DNA of 64,000 nt. Source: an uncultured Rikenellaceae bacterium (GTDB taxonomy: Bacteria; Bacteroidota; Bacteroidia; Bacteroidales; Rikenellaceae). Location of the stretch: the NCBI GenBank assembly GCA_944321925.1, contig CALUND010000017.1:149686-213685 (forward strand), in the 5' to 3' direction. The notes beneath the pieces were generated by a model. It was not told the origin of the DNA and searched no databases. It saw only the letters and a list, made by a program, of their open reading frames with translations. This document shows positions 17,728 to 28,733 of this stretch, piece by piece (position 1 is the stretch's first letter; the number at the start of each line of letters is the position of its first letter). The position numbers were made by a program, and so were the translations under genes.

Positions 17728-17801
17728 TAAAACTTCGTTGCGTAACACACGCTTCGAAAAGTTTCCACAACCGATTTCTATTTGACTAAACTAACTATCT
17801 T

Positions 17802-19376
17802 ATGAAATTCAATCTGATCGACATCATCGTTTTCGTGGTCTACTGCGTGGCGATCGTCGGCACGGGCCTCTGGGTCTCGCGCGAAAAGAAAGGGGTAAAA
17901 AAAGATGCCAAAGACTACTTCCTGGCCAGCAAGGCTCTTCCGTGGTGGGCCGTCGGAGCATCGCTTATCGCATCGAACATCTCCGCCGAGCAGTTCATCG
18001 GCATGTCGGGTTCCGGATTCGCCATCGGCATGGGTATCGCCTCTTATGAATTCATGGCAGCCCTCACACTGATCATCGTCGCCGCATTCTTCCTGCCCAT
18101 CTATCTGCACAGGGGAATCTACACGATGCCGCAATTCCTCGAACAACGCTTCGACAAACGGGTTAAAACCGTTATGGCCATCTTCTGGCTGCTCGTATTC
18201 ATCTTCGTGAATCTCACCTCGATTCTCTACCTCGGCGCCCTGGCCATCAACACCATGATGGGTATCGACCTCATGTGGGGTATCGCGGGACTGGCACTGT
18301 TTGCTGCCATCTATTCGATCTACGGCGGATTGAAAGCCGTCGCCTGGACCGATGTGATTCAGGTGATCTTCCTGATCGGCGGCGGACTCATCACCACCTA
18401 CGTGGCGTTCCAACTGCTGGGCGACGGCAGCGTGGTGAACGGTGTGAAAGAACTGGCGACCAAAGCCCCCGAGAAATTCGACATGATCCTCGACAAGAGC
18501 CACGTATCCTACAACGAACTGCCCGGTCTGAGCGTACTGATCGGCGGACTGTGGGTGGCCAATCTCTACTATTGGGGTTGCAACCAGTACATCATTCAAC
18601 GAGCTCTCGCCTCCAAATCGGTCGATGAAGCACAAAAAGGTCTCGTCTTCGCGGGCTTCCTGAAGATCCTCCTGCCGCTCATCATCGTCGTGCCCGGCAT
18701 CATCTGCTTCGTCATGGTTCAGGACGGCATGATTCCCGCCCTCAGCAAGGCCGACGAAGCCTATCCGACCCTGCTCAACATGATTCCGGCCGGCGTGAAA
18801 GGATTGGCCTTTGCCGCACTCGTAGCAGCCATCATCTCTTCGCTCGCCTCGATGATGAACTCCATCTCCTCGATCTTCACGCTCGACATCTACAAATCCT
18901 ACATCAACAAAAACGTATCCGAAACGGGTACGGTGACCGTGGGACGTATCTCCAGCATCGTCGCACTCATCATCGCCTGCGCCGTAGCCCCCGTACTCTC
19001 GAACCTCGATCAGGCCTTCCAGTACATCCAGGAGTTCACCGGCTTCGTAAGTCCCGGCGCGCTCGCCATCTTCCTGGCCGGATTCTTCTACAAACGGGCA
19101 ACCGCCAACGGAGCCCTCGCAGCCGCTGTCGGTACGTTCGTCTTCTCGGTACTCTTCAAAGTGTTCCTGCCCTCCGTCCCCTTCATGGATCGCATGGGCA
19201 TCGTCTTCCTCCTCTGCTTCGCGCTGATCGTGCTCTTCGCCCTCATCGAGAAGAAACCCGTGGACGAGACGAAGGTATCCTATCCCAAAGGGCTGTTCCG
19301 CACGACCAAAGGGTTCAAGATCGGTTCCGCAATTATTATTGCCATTCTCGTCTTCCTTTATGCAATCTGGTGGTAG
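17802..19376 (+). CDS. Sodium:solute symporter (SSS family), sugar-type
   Basis: Inner-membrane Na+-coupled importer, 524 residues with about 13-14 helices. The N-terminal SREKKGVKKDAKDYFLASKA and the WWAVGASLIASNISAEQFIG motif (helix with unwound sodium site) put it with the SGLT/vSGLT branch. GGLKAVAWTDVIQVIFLIGG and WGCNQYIIQRALASK are further branch signatures. A galactose-mutarotase gene begins one base after its stop, so a hexose such as galactose or glucose is the likely cargo; that is inference. Confidence 0.93.
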   Translation: MKFNLIDIIVFVVYCVAIVGTGLWVSREKKGVKKDAKDYFLASKALPWWAVGASLIASNISAEQFIGMSGSGFAIGMGIASYEFMAALTLIIVAAFFLPIYLHRGIYTMPQFLEQRFDKRVKTVMAIFWLLVFIFVNLTSILYLGALAINTMMGIDLMWGIAGLALFAAIYSIYGGLKAVAWTDVIQVIFLIGGGLITTYVAFQLLGDGSVVNGVKELATKAPEKFDMILDKSHVSYNELPGLSVLIGGLWVANLYYWGCNQYIIQRALASKSVDEAQKGLVFAGFLKILLPLIIVVPGIICFVMVQDGMIPALSKADEAYPTLLNMIPAGVKGLAFAALVAAIISSLASMMNSISSIFTLDIYKSYINKNVSETGTVTVGRISSIVALIIACAVAPVLSNLDQAFQYIQEFTGFVSPGALAIFLAGFFYKRATANGALAAAVGTFVFSVLFKVFLPSVPFMDRMGIVFLLCFALIVLFALIEKKPVDETKVSYPKGLFRTTKGFKIGSAIIIAILVFLYAIWW

Positions 19377-19377
19377 A

Positions 19378-20523
19378 ATGAAAAGAATCGCACTGATCGC
19401 CGTTGCCATGCTCGCATGCATGGCATGCGGCGAATCGGGAAAGGAGCAGAGTGCCATAAGGTTACTCGAGGAGGCCGAATTCAATACCGTTATAGACGGC
19501 AAACAGGTCGCTCTCTACACCCTCACCAACTCCAACGGCATGACCGTGCAGCTGACCAACTACGGAGCACGCGTTGCCGCACTTTGGGTGCCGGATCGCA
19601 ACGGCACTTTCCACGATGTGGTATTGGGTTATGAAAGTATCGACGAGTACCTCTCGGGAGACGCCTATGCGGGTCCTGTGGTGGGCCGCTACGGCAACCG
19701 CATCCGGGAAGGCCGCTTCACCCTCGACGGAAAGAGCTACGAGCTCAACCGGAACGAAGGCAAGAACCATCTCCACGGTGGATCGGGCGGATGGTGGAGC
19801 AAGGTATGGGAGGCCGGGCCGATCGCAAAAGAGGATTGCGGCTGCGAATCGATCACCTTTTCGCTCCGTTCGCCCGACGGGGAACAGGGATACCCGGGAA
19901 CGGTCGACATCCGGATCACCTACCTGCTCTCCCACGACAATACCCTTGCACTGATCTACGAGGCGACAACCGATGCGCCGACCGTACTGAATCCCACGAG
20001 TCACTGCTACTTCAATCTCCACGGCAGTACGATGCAGTCGACCGACACGCACCTGCTGGAGATCCGCGCCGACAGCTTCACCCCCACCGATGCCGAACTG
20101 ATCCCCACGGGCGAAATCGTATCGGTTGAGGGCACTCCGCTCGATTTCCGCACCCCCACTCCAATCGGACAACGGATCGACGACGATTTCGAAGCGTTAC
20201 ACTTCGGCAAGGGCTACGACCACAACTTCGTATTGAACCGTACGGGCGACCTTTCGATAGCGGCCATTGTGACGGAGCCCTCGAACGGCATCCGCATGAC
20301 AATCCATACGAACCAACCCGGCCTGCAGTTCTACAGCGGCAACGGCATGACCGGCAACGGAGTCGGAAAATGGGGCAATCGATTCAACTACCGTTCGGGC
20401 ATCGCGCTCGAGACGCAAAACTTCCCCGACGCCCCGAACCATCCCAATTTCCCCTCGTCGGTACTTCGCCCGGGCGAGACATACCGTCAGCTCACCGTAT
20501 ACGGATTCGACACGGTGGAATAA
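19378..20523 (+). CDS. galM: Aldose 1-epimerase (galactose mutarotase), predicted lipoprotein
   Basis: Interconverts alpha and beta anomers of hexoses. The 381 residues contain YTLTNSNGMTVQLTNYGARV, GPVVGRYGNRIREGRF, NHLHGGSGGWWSKVW (catalytic His region), PTSHCYFNLHG (second catalytic His), and GIALETQNFPDAPNHPNFPS with the catalytic Glu. The N-terminus MKRIALIAVAMLACMACGES is a lipoprotein signal (Cys 14 or 17), so the enzyme should act in the periplasm, just before the symporter. Start ATG 19378 is one base past the symporter stop; a TTG further upstream would lie inside that gene. Confidence 0.94.
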   Translation: MKRIALIAVAMLACMACGESGKEQSAIRLLEEAEFNTVIDGKQVALYTLTNSNGMTVQLTNYGARVAALWVPDRNGTFHDVVLGYESIDEYLSGDAYAGPVVGRYGNRIREGRFTLDGKSYELNRNEGKNHLHGGSGGWWSKVWEAGPIAKEDCGCESITFSLRSPDGEQGYPGTVDIRITYLLSHDNTLALIYEATTDAPTVLNPTSHCYFNLHGSTMQSTDTHLLEIRADSFTPTDAELIPTGEIVSVEGTPLDFRTPTPIGQRIDDDFEALHFGKGYDHNFVLNRTGDLSIAAIVTEPSNGIRMTIHTNQPGLQFYSGNGMTGNGVGKWGNRFNYRSGIALETQNFPDAPNHPNFPSSVLRPGETYRQLTVYGFDTVE

Positions 20524-20542
20524 TCGGGATACGGATCCGAAC

Positions 20543-20578
20543 AGAAAGACGCCCCCCAAAATCGGGAGGCGTCTTTCT
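20543..20578 (+). terminator. Terminator of the symporter-mutarotase operon
   Basis: Stem of 11 bp (AGAAAGACGCC at 20543-20553 with its complement at 20568-20578) followed by ATTTTTC. It lies 19 bases after the mutarotase stop. Confidence 0.85.
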
Positions 20579-20692
20579 ATTTTTCTGTCCAGGCTTTCCG
20601 TTTGCCGGCTTCAGCGACACGAGCGATCTCCATCCGATTCGTGAGAGAGGTCCCGGAGAGACCGCCCATACTTCGGAAGCGTCGGGGCAGCA

Positions 20693-22360
20693 TCAGAGTA
20701 AAAAGAGGATCAAGCTCTGCGCCACGACCACTCGAAGAAAGACGGCAAAGGGATAGACCGTGGAATAGGTCACCGATGCACGATCGTTTCCTCCAAGCGA
20801 ATTGATGAACGCAAGAGCGATCGGATTCGTTGCGACACCCGCCAACATGCCCGAAAGAGTGAAGAAGTTCATCTTGGCAAAACGACGCACCGCCATCCCC
20901 ACGATAAGCGACGGCAAGAGGGTGATGATGAATCCGTAGATGACCCACCAATAACCACCGCCGACGATCGTTTCGACGAAACCTTCGCCCGAACTGAGTC
21001 CCACGCCGGCCAAAAAGATCGAAATACCGAGTTGACGGAGCATCAGGTTGGCGCTGAGTGTCGTGTAGGTCACCAGTTTGTAGTGGGGTCCGAAACGGCT
21101 CAACAACAGGGCTACGATCAACGGACCGCCGGCCAGACCGAGCCGCACCGGCATGGGAATACCCGGAAGCGCGATGGGTACCGAACCGAGCACCACACCG
21201 AGCAAAATACCGATGAAGATCGCCACCAGATTGGGTTCGCGCAGGCGACGCATGGAGTTGCCCAGGAGATTGGCCACGGCGGCGATGGAGGCTTCACGCC
21301 CCACGACCGTCAGTTTGTCGCCCATCTGCAGCTCCAGTTCGGGAACCGCCACCAGATCGACGCCGGCCCGGTTGACCCGCGAAACATTGACCTCGAAATT
21401 GTTGCGCAGCCGCAACGACCCCAAAGTCTTACCATTAATGCCGGGTTTGGTGATCAGGATGCGGCGGGAAACATACTGGCTGTCTATGTTGTACCACTCT
21501 TTTTCCAACATGCCGCGCTCCTCGCGTCCAAGGAAAGCCACGATCGCCTCCTTGTCGCACTCCTCGCACACCACGAAGAGCGTATCGCCCTCCGCAAGCA
21601 CGGAATCGGCACTGGCTATCTCCACCTGCCGGTTGCTGCGACAGATCCGCGAAATGACGAACGAGCGATCGAGCAACTTCTTCACCGCAGAGACGGATTT
21701 GCCATACAGGTTTGCATTGGTCAACTCCACCGACATCTTGACCGTCTGGTTTTCATCGCGATTCTGTTGCTCGAGACGTACGGTCTCCTCATCGTAGCGC
21801 ACCCGGAAGATCCACTTGAGCAACAGCACGACCAAAATGCCGCCGAGCACTCCGAGCGGATAGGCCACGGCATAACCCATGGCAATGGTCGGATCACTTG
21901 TACCCGTCACATCCTGATAGGCCTGCTGGGCAGCACCGAGACCCGGGGTATCGTTTACCGCACCCGACATGACGCCCACCATCGTAGGCAGCGGCGTACC
22001 GGTCAGCCAGCCCAATCCCAACGTCGTAACCACTCCGAGAAAAACGATGATCACCGCATAGCCCACCAGCTGCAGGCCCCCTTTTTTGAAAGAGGCGAAA
22101 AAGCCGGGACCCGCCTGGATACCGATCGAATAGATGAACAGTATGAGCCCGAAATCTTTGGCGAATTCGAGGACCTGACTGTCGGGTCTGACCCCGAAAT
22201 GGGCCGCTGCAATACCGACGAAAAGGATCCATGTGATGCCGATCGAGATGCCACCGATGCGAATACGCCCGAGCAAAAGCCCCACAGCGATCACCAACGC
22301 CAATACGAAAATGGAGTGGGCAATGCCCTCTCCGAATATCAATCCGTAAAGCCAATCCAT
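20693..22360 (-). CDS. AspT/YidE-like transporter with two TrkA-C domains
   Basis: Inner-membrane protein of the aspartate:alanine antiporter-like family, 555 residues. Each half has five or so helices; the motif GLILFIYSIGIQAGPGFFAS is in the first and LGISIFLAGVGLSSGEGFVE in the second. GVMSGAVNDTPGLGAAQQAY is a family hallmark. Two regulator-of-K+-conductance C domains sit between the halves (around MSVELTNANLYGKSVSAVKK and RRILITKPGINGKTLGSLRL). The substrate is unknown. The start MDWLYGLIFGEGIAHSIF at 22360 is preferred because the in-frame extension upstream is polar and unconserved. Confidence 0.9.
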   Translation of the reverse strand: MDWLYGLIFGEGIAHSIFVLALVIAVGLLLGRIRIGGISIGITWILFVGIAAAHFGVRPDSQVLEFAKDFGLILFIYSIGIQAGPGFFASFKKGGLQLVGYAVIIVFLGVVTTLGLGWLTGTPLPTMVGVMSGAVNDTPGLGAAQQAYQDVTGTSDPTIAMGYAVAYPLGVLGGILVVLLLKWIFRVRYDEETVRLEQQNRDENQTVKMSVELTNANLYGKSVSAVKKLLDRSFVISRICRSNRQVEIASADSVLAEGDTLFVVCEECDKEAIVAFLGREERGMLEKEWYNIDSQYVSRRILITKPGINGKTLGSLRLRNNFEVNVSRVNRAGVDLVAVPELELQMGDKLTVVGREASIAAVANLLGNSMRRLREPNLVAIFIGILLGVVLGSVPIALPGIPMPVRLGLAGGPLIVALLLSRFGPHYKLVTYTTLSANLMLRQLGISIFLAGVGLSSGEGFVETIVGGGYWWVIYGFIITLLPSLIVGMAVRRFAKMNFFTLSGMLAGVATNPIALAFINSLGGNDRASVTYSTVYPFAVFLRVVVAQSLILFLL

Positions 22361-22410
22361 AATCTGCCTAACGTATCGTTTACGGGGGCGAAGATACCCG
22401 AATATCTCGA

Positions 22411-22450
22411 AATAAAAAAGAGTCGGCCCCTTTTTCAACGGACCGACTCA
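22411..22450 (-). terminator. Terminator of the superoxide dismutase gene
   Basis: Minus strand: 7-bp stem GAGTCGG/CCGACTC (22443-22449 with 22420-22426) followed by a run of six T. It lies about 21 bases after the stop codon. Confidence 0.75.
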
Positions 22451-22470
22451 ACCATACACCCCTGAGGAAA

Positions 22471-23079
22471 TTACCGGTAACGCTCCTCGACCACGCGCCA
22501 ATCGATTCGCTCCCAGAGCGCCTTCACGGCATCCGCACGCCGGTTGCGATAATCGATGTAGTAGGCGTGCTCCCAAACGTCGATGGCGAGCAGCGGACGC
22601 ATACCGTCGGTGAGAGGATTACCGGCATTGCTCCGCCCTACGATGGCCAGTTTCCCGCTCTTGTCCTCCACGAGCCAGGCCCACCCCGATCCGAAAAGAG
22701 AGACGGCCACCTGGGAAAGCTCCTCCTTGAAACGTCCGAACGATTCGAAAGCTCGATCGATCGCCGTTCCGAGTTGCCCGGTCGGCACACTCTTCGGATT
22801 GGGCGAGAGCGCAAGGAAATAGAAGATGTGATTCCAGGTCTGGGCGGCGTTGTTGAACAGGGGGCCGTCGGCATGCCTGACGATATTCTCCAGCGAGGCG
22901 TTCTCGAAACAGGTGCCTACGATCAGCCGATTCAGGTTGTCGATGTAGGTCTGGAGATGTTTACCGTAGTGATACTGCATGCTCTCCTCGCTGATCTGCG
23001 GGGCAAGCGCATCGAGCGCATAGGGCAGTTTCGGGAGGGTGAAACGGACGGTGTCGGCAGTTGCAATCGTTGTTGTCAT
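22471..23079 (-). CDS. sodB: Superoxide dismutase, Fe type (possibly cambialistic)
   Basis: Dismutates superoxide in the cytoplasm; 202 residues. Metal ligands are His37, His84, Asp167 and His171, all offset by 11 from E. coli FeSOD. Gln80 in NNAAQTWNHIFYF and Ala in GRSNAGNPLT are the Fe-type outer-sphere signature (Mn enzymes place Gln at the second site). Enzymes of several Bacteroidales relatives accept Fe or Mn, so cambialistic use is possible. The N-terminus has about 11 extra residues (MTTTIATADTV). Single gene, divergent from pheT. Confidence 0.95.
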   Translation of the reverse strand: MTTTIATADTVRFTLPKLPYALDALAPQISEESMQYHYGKHLQTYIDNLNRLIVGTCFENASLENIVRHADGPLFNNAAQTWNHIFYFLALSPNPKSVPTGQLGTAIDRAFESFGRFKEELSQVAVSLFGSGWAWLVEDKSGKLAIVGRSNAGNPLTDGMRPLLAIDVWEHAYYIDYRNRRADAVKALWERIDWRVVEERYR

Positions 23080-23205
23080 AACGGACAGGTTTTAAGTAAA
23101 CAACAAAAACGGTACGAATGGAATCGTTATTAAAGTTAAGGAATTAAATCAAATGTCATACCATATTATCGCTTTTTTTTATAGGAAATTATGCGAAAAA
23201 ATTCC

Positions 23206-23213
23206 TACCTTTG
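23206..23213 (+). promoter_or_regulatory. pheT -7 element
   Basis: TACCTTTG, 30 bases upstream of the pheT ATG, in an AT-rich stretch; no clear TTTG at -33. Confidence 0.65.
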
Positions 23214-23243
23214 GCTGAATTTTACTAACGTGCGAAACAGACC

Positions 23244-25715
23244 ATGAAAATTTCATACAACTGGCTGAAAAATTACCTCTCCTGCGACTTGTCCGCCGAA
23301 CAGATGGCCGCCATCCTGACCGACATCGGACTGGAAGTGGAAGGACTGGAAAAGATAGAGACCATCCCGGGCGGCCTTGCAGGTGTCGTCGTAGGCGAAG
23401 TGCTCACCTGTACGGATCACCCCGATTCGGATCACCTCCACATCACGACGGTCGATGTGGGTTCGGGAGAGCCTTTGCAGATCATCTGCGGAGCTCCAAA
23501 CGTAGCAGCCGGTCAGAAGGTTCTCTGCGCCACCATCGGAGCGGTACTCCACCCCACCGGCAGCGACGAGAGCTTCAAGATCAAAAAAAGCAAAATCCGG
23601 GGCGTGGAGTCGTGCGGCATGCTCTGCGCAGAGGATGAACTGGGTATCGGCAACGACCATGCGGGCATCATGGTTCTCGATCCCTCCGCCCCGGTAGGCA
23701 TGAGCGCCGGCAAATTCCTCGATATTCAGGAGGATTACCAGTTCGAAATCGGACTTACCCCCAACCGGGCCGATGCCATGTCGCATTACGGCGTCGCACG
23801 CGACCTGGCGGTCTATCTTCGCGCCCACGGGTTGCCCTGTACCCTCACACTCCCCTCTGTAGAGGCATTTCAGGTCCAGGACCACTCCCGTGAAATCCGC
23901 ATCCGCGTGGAGAATCCGGAGGCAGCACCCCGCTATGCCGGCGTAACCGTTACGGGGCTGAAAGTCGCCCCCTCGCCCGAATGGATGCAGAACTACCTGC
24001 GTGCCATCGGCCTCAATCCGCACAACAACCTGGTCGATATCACCAACTTCATCCTGCACGAACAGGGGCAACCGCTCCACGCCTTCGACGCCGACAAAAT
24101 CATCGGCGACGAAGTGGTGGTACGCACTTGTCCCGAAGGGACGAAATTCATCACCCTCGACGGTGTGGAACGTACCCTCTCGGCCGACGACCTCATGATC
24201 TGCAACGCCGAGAAACCGATGTGCATTGCCGGCGTCTTCGGCGGTCTGGAGAGCGGCGTGAGCGAAACAACGACCAGTGTCTTCCTCGAAAGCGCCTATT
24301 TCCATCCGGTATGGATCCGCAAAACGGCCCGCCGTCACGGCCTGAATACCGACGCTTCGTTCCGTTTCGAACGGGGCATCGATCCCGACAACACGATCTA
24401 TGCACTGAAACGTGCCGCCCTCCTGTTTCAGGAGCTGGCCGGAGGTAAGATCTCCTCGGAGATTACCGACATCTATCCCCATCCTATCGAGCCTTTCCGT
24501 TTCGAATTTTCGTTCGACCGACTCAACCGGCTCGTCGGCAAAGAGATTCCGCAGGAGACCGTACGACAGATCATCGCGGCCCTCGGCGTGGATATTCTCG
24601 CCGAAAACGAGGGAACGCTCTCGGTGTCGGTTCCGCCGTTCCGTGTGGACGTGCAACGCGAAGCCGACCTGGTCGAAGAGATCCTCCGTATCTACGGCTA
24701 CAACAACGTGGAGATTCCCGATGCGGTTCGTTCGACGCTCTCCTATGCACCCAAACCCGATCGGGAACGGCTCACCAACCTGGCTGCCGATTTTCTGTCG
24801 GCCAACGGATTCACCGAAATCATGAGCAACTCGCTCACGAAAGCAGCCTACTACGAATCGCTCACCTCTTTCCCGGCCGAACGATGCGTACGGATTCTCA
24901 ATCCGCTGAGCGCCGACCTCAACGTAATGCGTCAAACCCTGTTGTTCAACGCATTGGAAGCTGTTGCGCTCAACACCAACCGCAAAAACAGCGACCTGGA
25001 GCTCTACGAACTCGGCAACTGCTATTTCTACGACGCGACGAAAAAAGAGCAACAAACCGAAAATACGTTGGCCCCTTACAGCGAAACCTTCAAACTGGCC
25101 ATTACCGTGACAGGAGTCGCAGAACCGTTGTCGTGGAACCACAAAGCCGTACAAAGCGATTTCTTCACGCTCCGCGCCATCGCCGAGAAGCTGCTTCGCC
25201 GATTCGGTTTCGAACTGTCGGAATTGCGCTCCGAGCCTTGCGATTCGGATCTCTTCAGCGATGCACTCACCGTGAAGCTGCAAGGACGCGATTTCATGCA
25301 GATGGGCGTCGTATCGCCTGCCATCCGCCGCATGTTCGATCTGAAGAGTCCCGTTTACTTCCTCGAAATGAACTTCGAGGCGCTGATGAAGGCCGCTTCG
25401 CGCAACCGGATCGAGGCCCAGGAGCTTTCGAAATTCCCGGAGGTCCGTCGCGACCTGGCCCTTTTGGTCGACAAACAGGTTACGTTCCAGCAACTCTACG
25501 ACATCGCTTTCGCCGCCGAGAAAAAGTTGCTGCGCGAGGTGACGCTGTTCGACGTCTACGAAGGCGACAAACTGCCGGAAGGGAAAAAATCCTATGCCCT
25601 CGGATTCGTCCTCGAAGACAAAACGCAGACCCTCACCGACCAACTGATCGAACGCACGATGAACAACCTGATCGCCCGATTCGAGAAGCAGGCGGGAGCG
25701 GTTATCCGCGCATAA
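23244..25715 (+). CDS. pheT: Phenylalanine-tRNA ligase beta subunit
   Basis: Beta subunit of the alpha2-beta2 PheRS, 823 residues, full length. Domain order: an N-terminal MKISYNWLKNYLSCDLSAEQ segment and an inserted OB-fold tRNA-binding domain (about 40-150, with KIKKSKIRGVESCGMLCAEDEL). Then come the B3/4 editing domain (about 210-390), the B5 domain, a catalytic-like core (GFTEIMSNSL, LYELGNCY), and the C-terminal anticodon-binding domain (ELSKFPEVRRDLALLVDK). The pheS gene is not in the window, so the two subunit genes are unlinked here. Confidence 0.97.
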   Translation: MKISYNWLKNYLSCDLSAEQMAAILTDIGLEVEGLEKIETIPGGLAGVVVGEVLTCTDHPDSDHLHITTVDVGSGEPLQIICGAPNVAAGQKVLCATIGAVLHPTGSDESFKIKKSKIRGVESCGMLCAEDELGIGNDHAGIMVLDPSAPVGMSAGKFLDIQEDYQFEIGLTPNRADAMSHYGVARDLAVYLRAHGLPCTLTLPSVEAFQVQDHSREIRIRVENPEAAPRYAGVTVTGLKVAPSPEWMQNYLRAIGLNPHNNLVDITNFILHEQGQPLHAFDADKIIGDEVVVRTCPEGTKFITLDGVERTLSADDLMICNAEKPMCIAGVFGGLESGVSETTTSVFLESAYFHPVWIRKTARRHGLNTDASFRFERGIDPDNTIYALKRAALLFQELAGGKISSEITDIYPHPIEPFRFEFSFDRLNRLVGKEIPQETVRQIIAALGVDILAENEGTLSVSVPPFRVDVQREADLVEEILRIYGYNNVEIPDAVRSTLSYAPKPDRERLTNLAADFLSANGFTEIMSNSLTKAAYYESLTSFPAERCVRILNPLSADLNVMRQTLLFNALEAVALNTNRKNSDLELYELGNCYFYDATKKEQQTENTLAPYSETFKLAITVTGVAEPLSWNHKAVQSDFFTLRAIAEKLLRRFGFELSELRSEPCDSDLFSDALTVKLQGRDFMQMGVVSPAIRRMFDLKSPVYFLEMNFEALMKAASRNRIEAQELSKFPEVRRDLALLVDKQVTFQQLYDIAFAAEKKLLREVTLFDVYEGDKLPEGKKSYALGFVLEDKTQTLTDQLIERTMNNLIARFEKQAGAVIRA

Positions 25716-25778
25716 GCGCACAAACGGCTGAACCCTACAGAAGAGAGACTTCGCTCCACGAAACGACAACCGAATTTT

Positions 25779-27302
<1,524 letters not shown>

Positions 27303-27330
27303 TTCGGCTCAAGACGGATATAAATATAAA

Positions 27331-27366
27331 CAAAGGAGAGTCCCGCTTTCGCAGGACTCTCCTTTG
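27331..27366 (+). terminator. guaA terminator, probably bidirectional
   Basis: Perfect 13-bp stem (27331-27343 with 27354-27366) and a 10-base loop, 29 bases after the guaA stop. On the minus strand it is followed by TTTATATT, so it may also serve the converging flavodoxin operon. Confidence 0.85.
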
Positions 27367-27556
27367 TTATCTACATTTAACTGCGCTCCCCGGGAGGATC
27401 GCTCGGTCTCAGAAGAGCCCTCGTTACATCTTTCTCCCGAAACTCCAACCGGTTTCCGAAAATCGTGACAATCGCTTCCAGCCCCGACAACGACAGGAAA
27501 GCCTGCAAACGACATCGAGGCTCGGCCGGTTCGACACACATTCCGGTCCAGCGAAT

Positions 27557-28000
27557 CTACTCCGTATCCGGAAGAAATGCCGCCCGACTGCTTCGCATCG
27601 ATGAACCACCCTCGCAGCTCCCGTGCAGGGCAATCTCGCATCCGATGACAGCGGCTCTGCGTTTGCAATAACGTTCGCACTGCTGCTCGACGGCATAGCC
27701 GAGCATGCTTCCGAGCATGAAATCCTGTTCGGGAGAGAGCCTGTTCAGGGGCTTGTCGATGAAGGTCTGCACCACGTCGAGACAAGCCGACTTCCCGAAA
27801 TAGAGATTTACCTTATCGCCTCCGGCAACCGGTTGTACCAGATAACCGATTCCCTGCGCATCGAGCCGCTCCTTCAACAGTTCGGCGCACGATCGCTCCA
27901 AAGTGCAGAGGACCAGACTGCGAATCCCTTTATGGAACTCATAAACATGGTGCATGCACATCTTCATCTCGGCATGACGGTAGAAATCGGCACACTCCAT
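27557..28000 (-). CDS. DUF2023-family protein
   Basis: A 147-residue protein of unknown function. Residues from about 10 to 115 match the DUF2023 pattern as I know it: MCMHHVYEFHKGIRSLVLCT, GIGYLVQPVAGGDKVNLYFG, DKPLNRLSPEQDFMLGSMLG and QQCERYCKR. It has conserved-looking His and Cys residues but no known catalytic motif. The last 30 residues (CEIALHGSCEGGSSMRSSRA onward) look like an added tail. The start at 28000 overlaps the flavodoxin stop by one base (TGATG), so the pair is translationally coupled. Confidence 0.82.
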   Translation of the reverse strand: MECADFYRHAEMKMCMHHVYEFHKGIRSLVLCTLERSCAELLKERLDAQGIGYLVQPVAGGDKVNLYFGKSACLDVVQTFIDKPLNRLSPEQDFMLGSMLGYAVEQQCERYCKRRAAVIGCEIALHGSCEGGSSMRSSRAAFLPDTE

Positions 28001-28497
28001 CACATCTCCCCCTTCAGTTGCGCCACCCACGCCTCTTCGCGCGCAGCGGTTTTGTCGGCTCCGTCCGTTTCGTCGATCGCCAGCCCTACGAACTGCCCGT
28101 TGCGGGCTACGAGCGAATCGGTCACATCGTACCCCTCGGGCCAATAAGCCCCGATGAAGGTGCATCCCGTCCCGGCCAGTCCGTCATAGATCAGGCCGAT
28201 GGCATCGCAGAAGGTATCGGGATAAGAGGCCCCGTCGCCACATCCGAAAAGCGCCACCTTTTTCCCGGAGAGATCGAGTCGTTTCAGCGCGTCGAGAAAC
28301 CCATACCAATCGTCCTGCAACTCCCCGCTCCCCCAAGTGGAACTCCCGAGCAACAACACATCGTAGCGCATCGCATCGGCAGCACCGGCCCTGGCCACAT
28401 CATGAACATCTTCTGCACCGACACCGAGTTTCGCGGCGATATCGCGTGCTACCGTTTCCGTCGTACCGGTGGTACTTCCATAAAATATTCCGATCAT
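28000..28497 (-). CDS. fldA: Flavodoxin (long-chain type)
   Basis: FMN-binding electron carrier, 165 residues. The phosphate loop is FYGSTTGTTETVARDIAAKL at the N-terminus. Isoalloxazine loops are SSTWGSGELQDDWYGFL and LFGCGDGASYPDTFCDAIGL, with the long-chain insertion around GAYWPEGYDVTDSLVARNGQ. Flavodoxins often replace ferredoxin when iron is short; no regulatory site supporting this is visible here. It is the first gene of a two-gene operon with the DUF2023 gene. Confidence 0.95.
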   Translation of the reverse strand: MIGIFYGSTTGTTETVARDIAAKLGVGAEDVHDVARAGAADAMRYDVLLLGSSTWGSGELQDDWYGFLDALKRLDLSGKKVALFGCGDGASYPDTFCDAIGLIYDGLAGTGCTFIGAYWPEGYDVTDSLVARNGQFVGLAIDETDGADKTAAREEAWVAQLKGEM

Positions 28498-28678
28498 CTT
28501 TTCTGTTTTTTTTGATTCATATTCCGTCTACAAAGAAAGCCAGACAACTCTCCCCGCACAATACCCAATTCGTGCGATTCCCAACGAAAAGAGTGCCGAT
28601 CGGTGGGGATTCTCCATCTTTTTCATGCCATAACAAAAAATCCGGCAGACAGCATCGTCCATATCGCACGATTATTCG

Positions 28679-28686
28679 TACATTTG
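28679..28686 (+). promoter_or_regulatory. -7 element of the SGNH hydrolase gene
   Basis: TACATTTG, 47 bases upstream of the ATG at 28734; -33 not evident. Confidence 0.6.
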
Positions 28687-28733
28687 TCCTGACCCGGCGT
28701 TTTCCGGAGAACCCTTAATTATCTTCGAATCCG

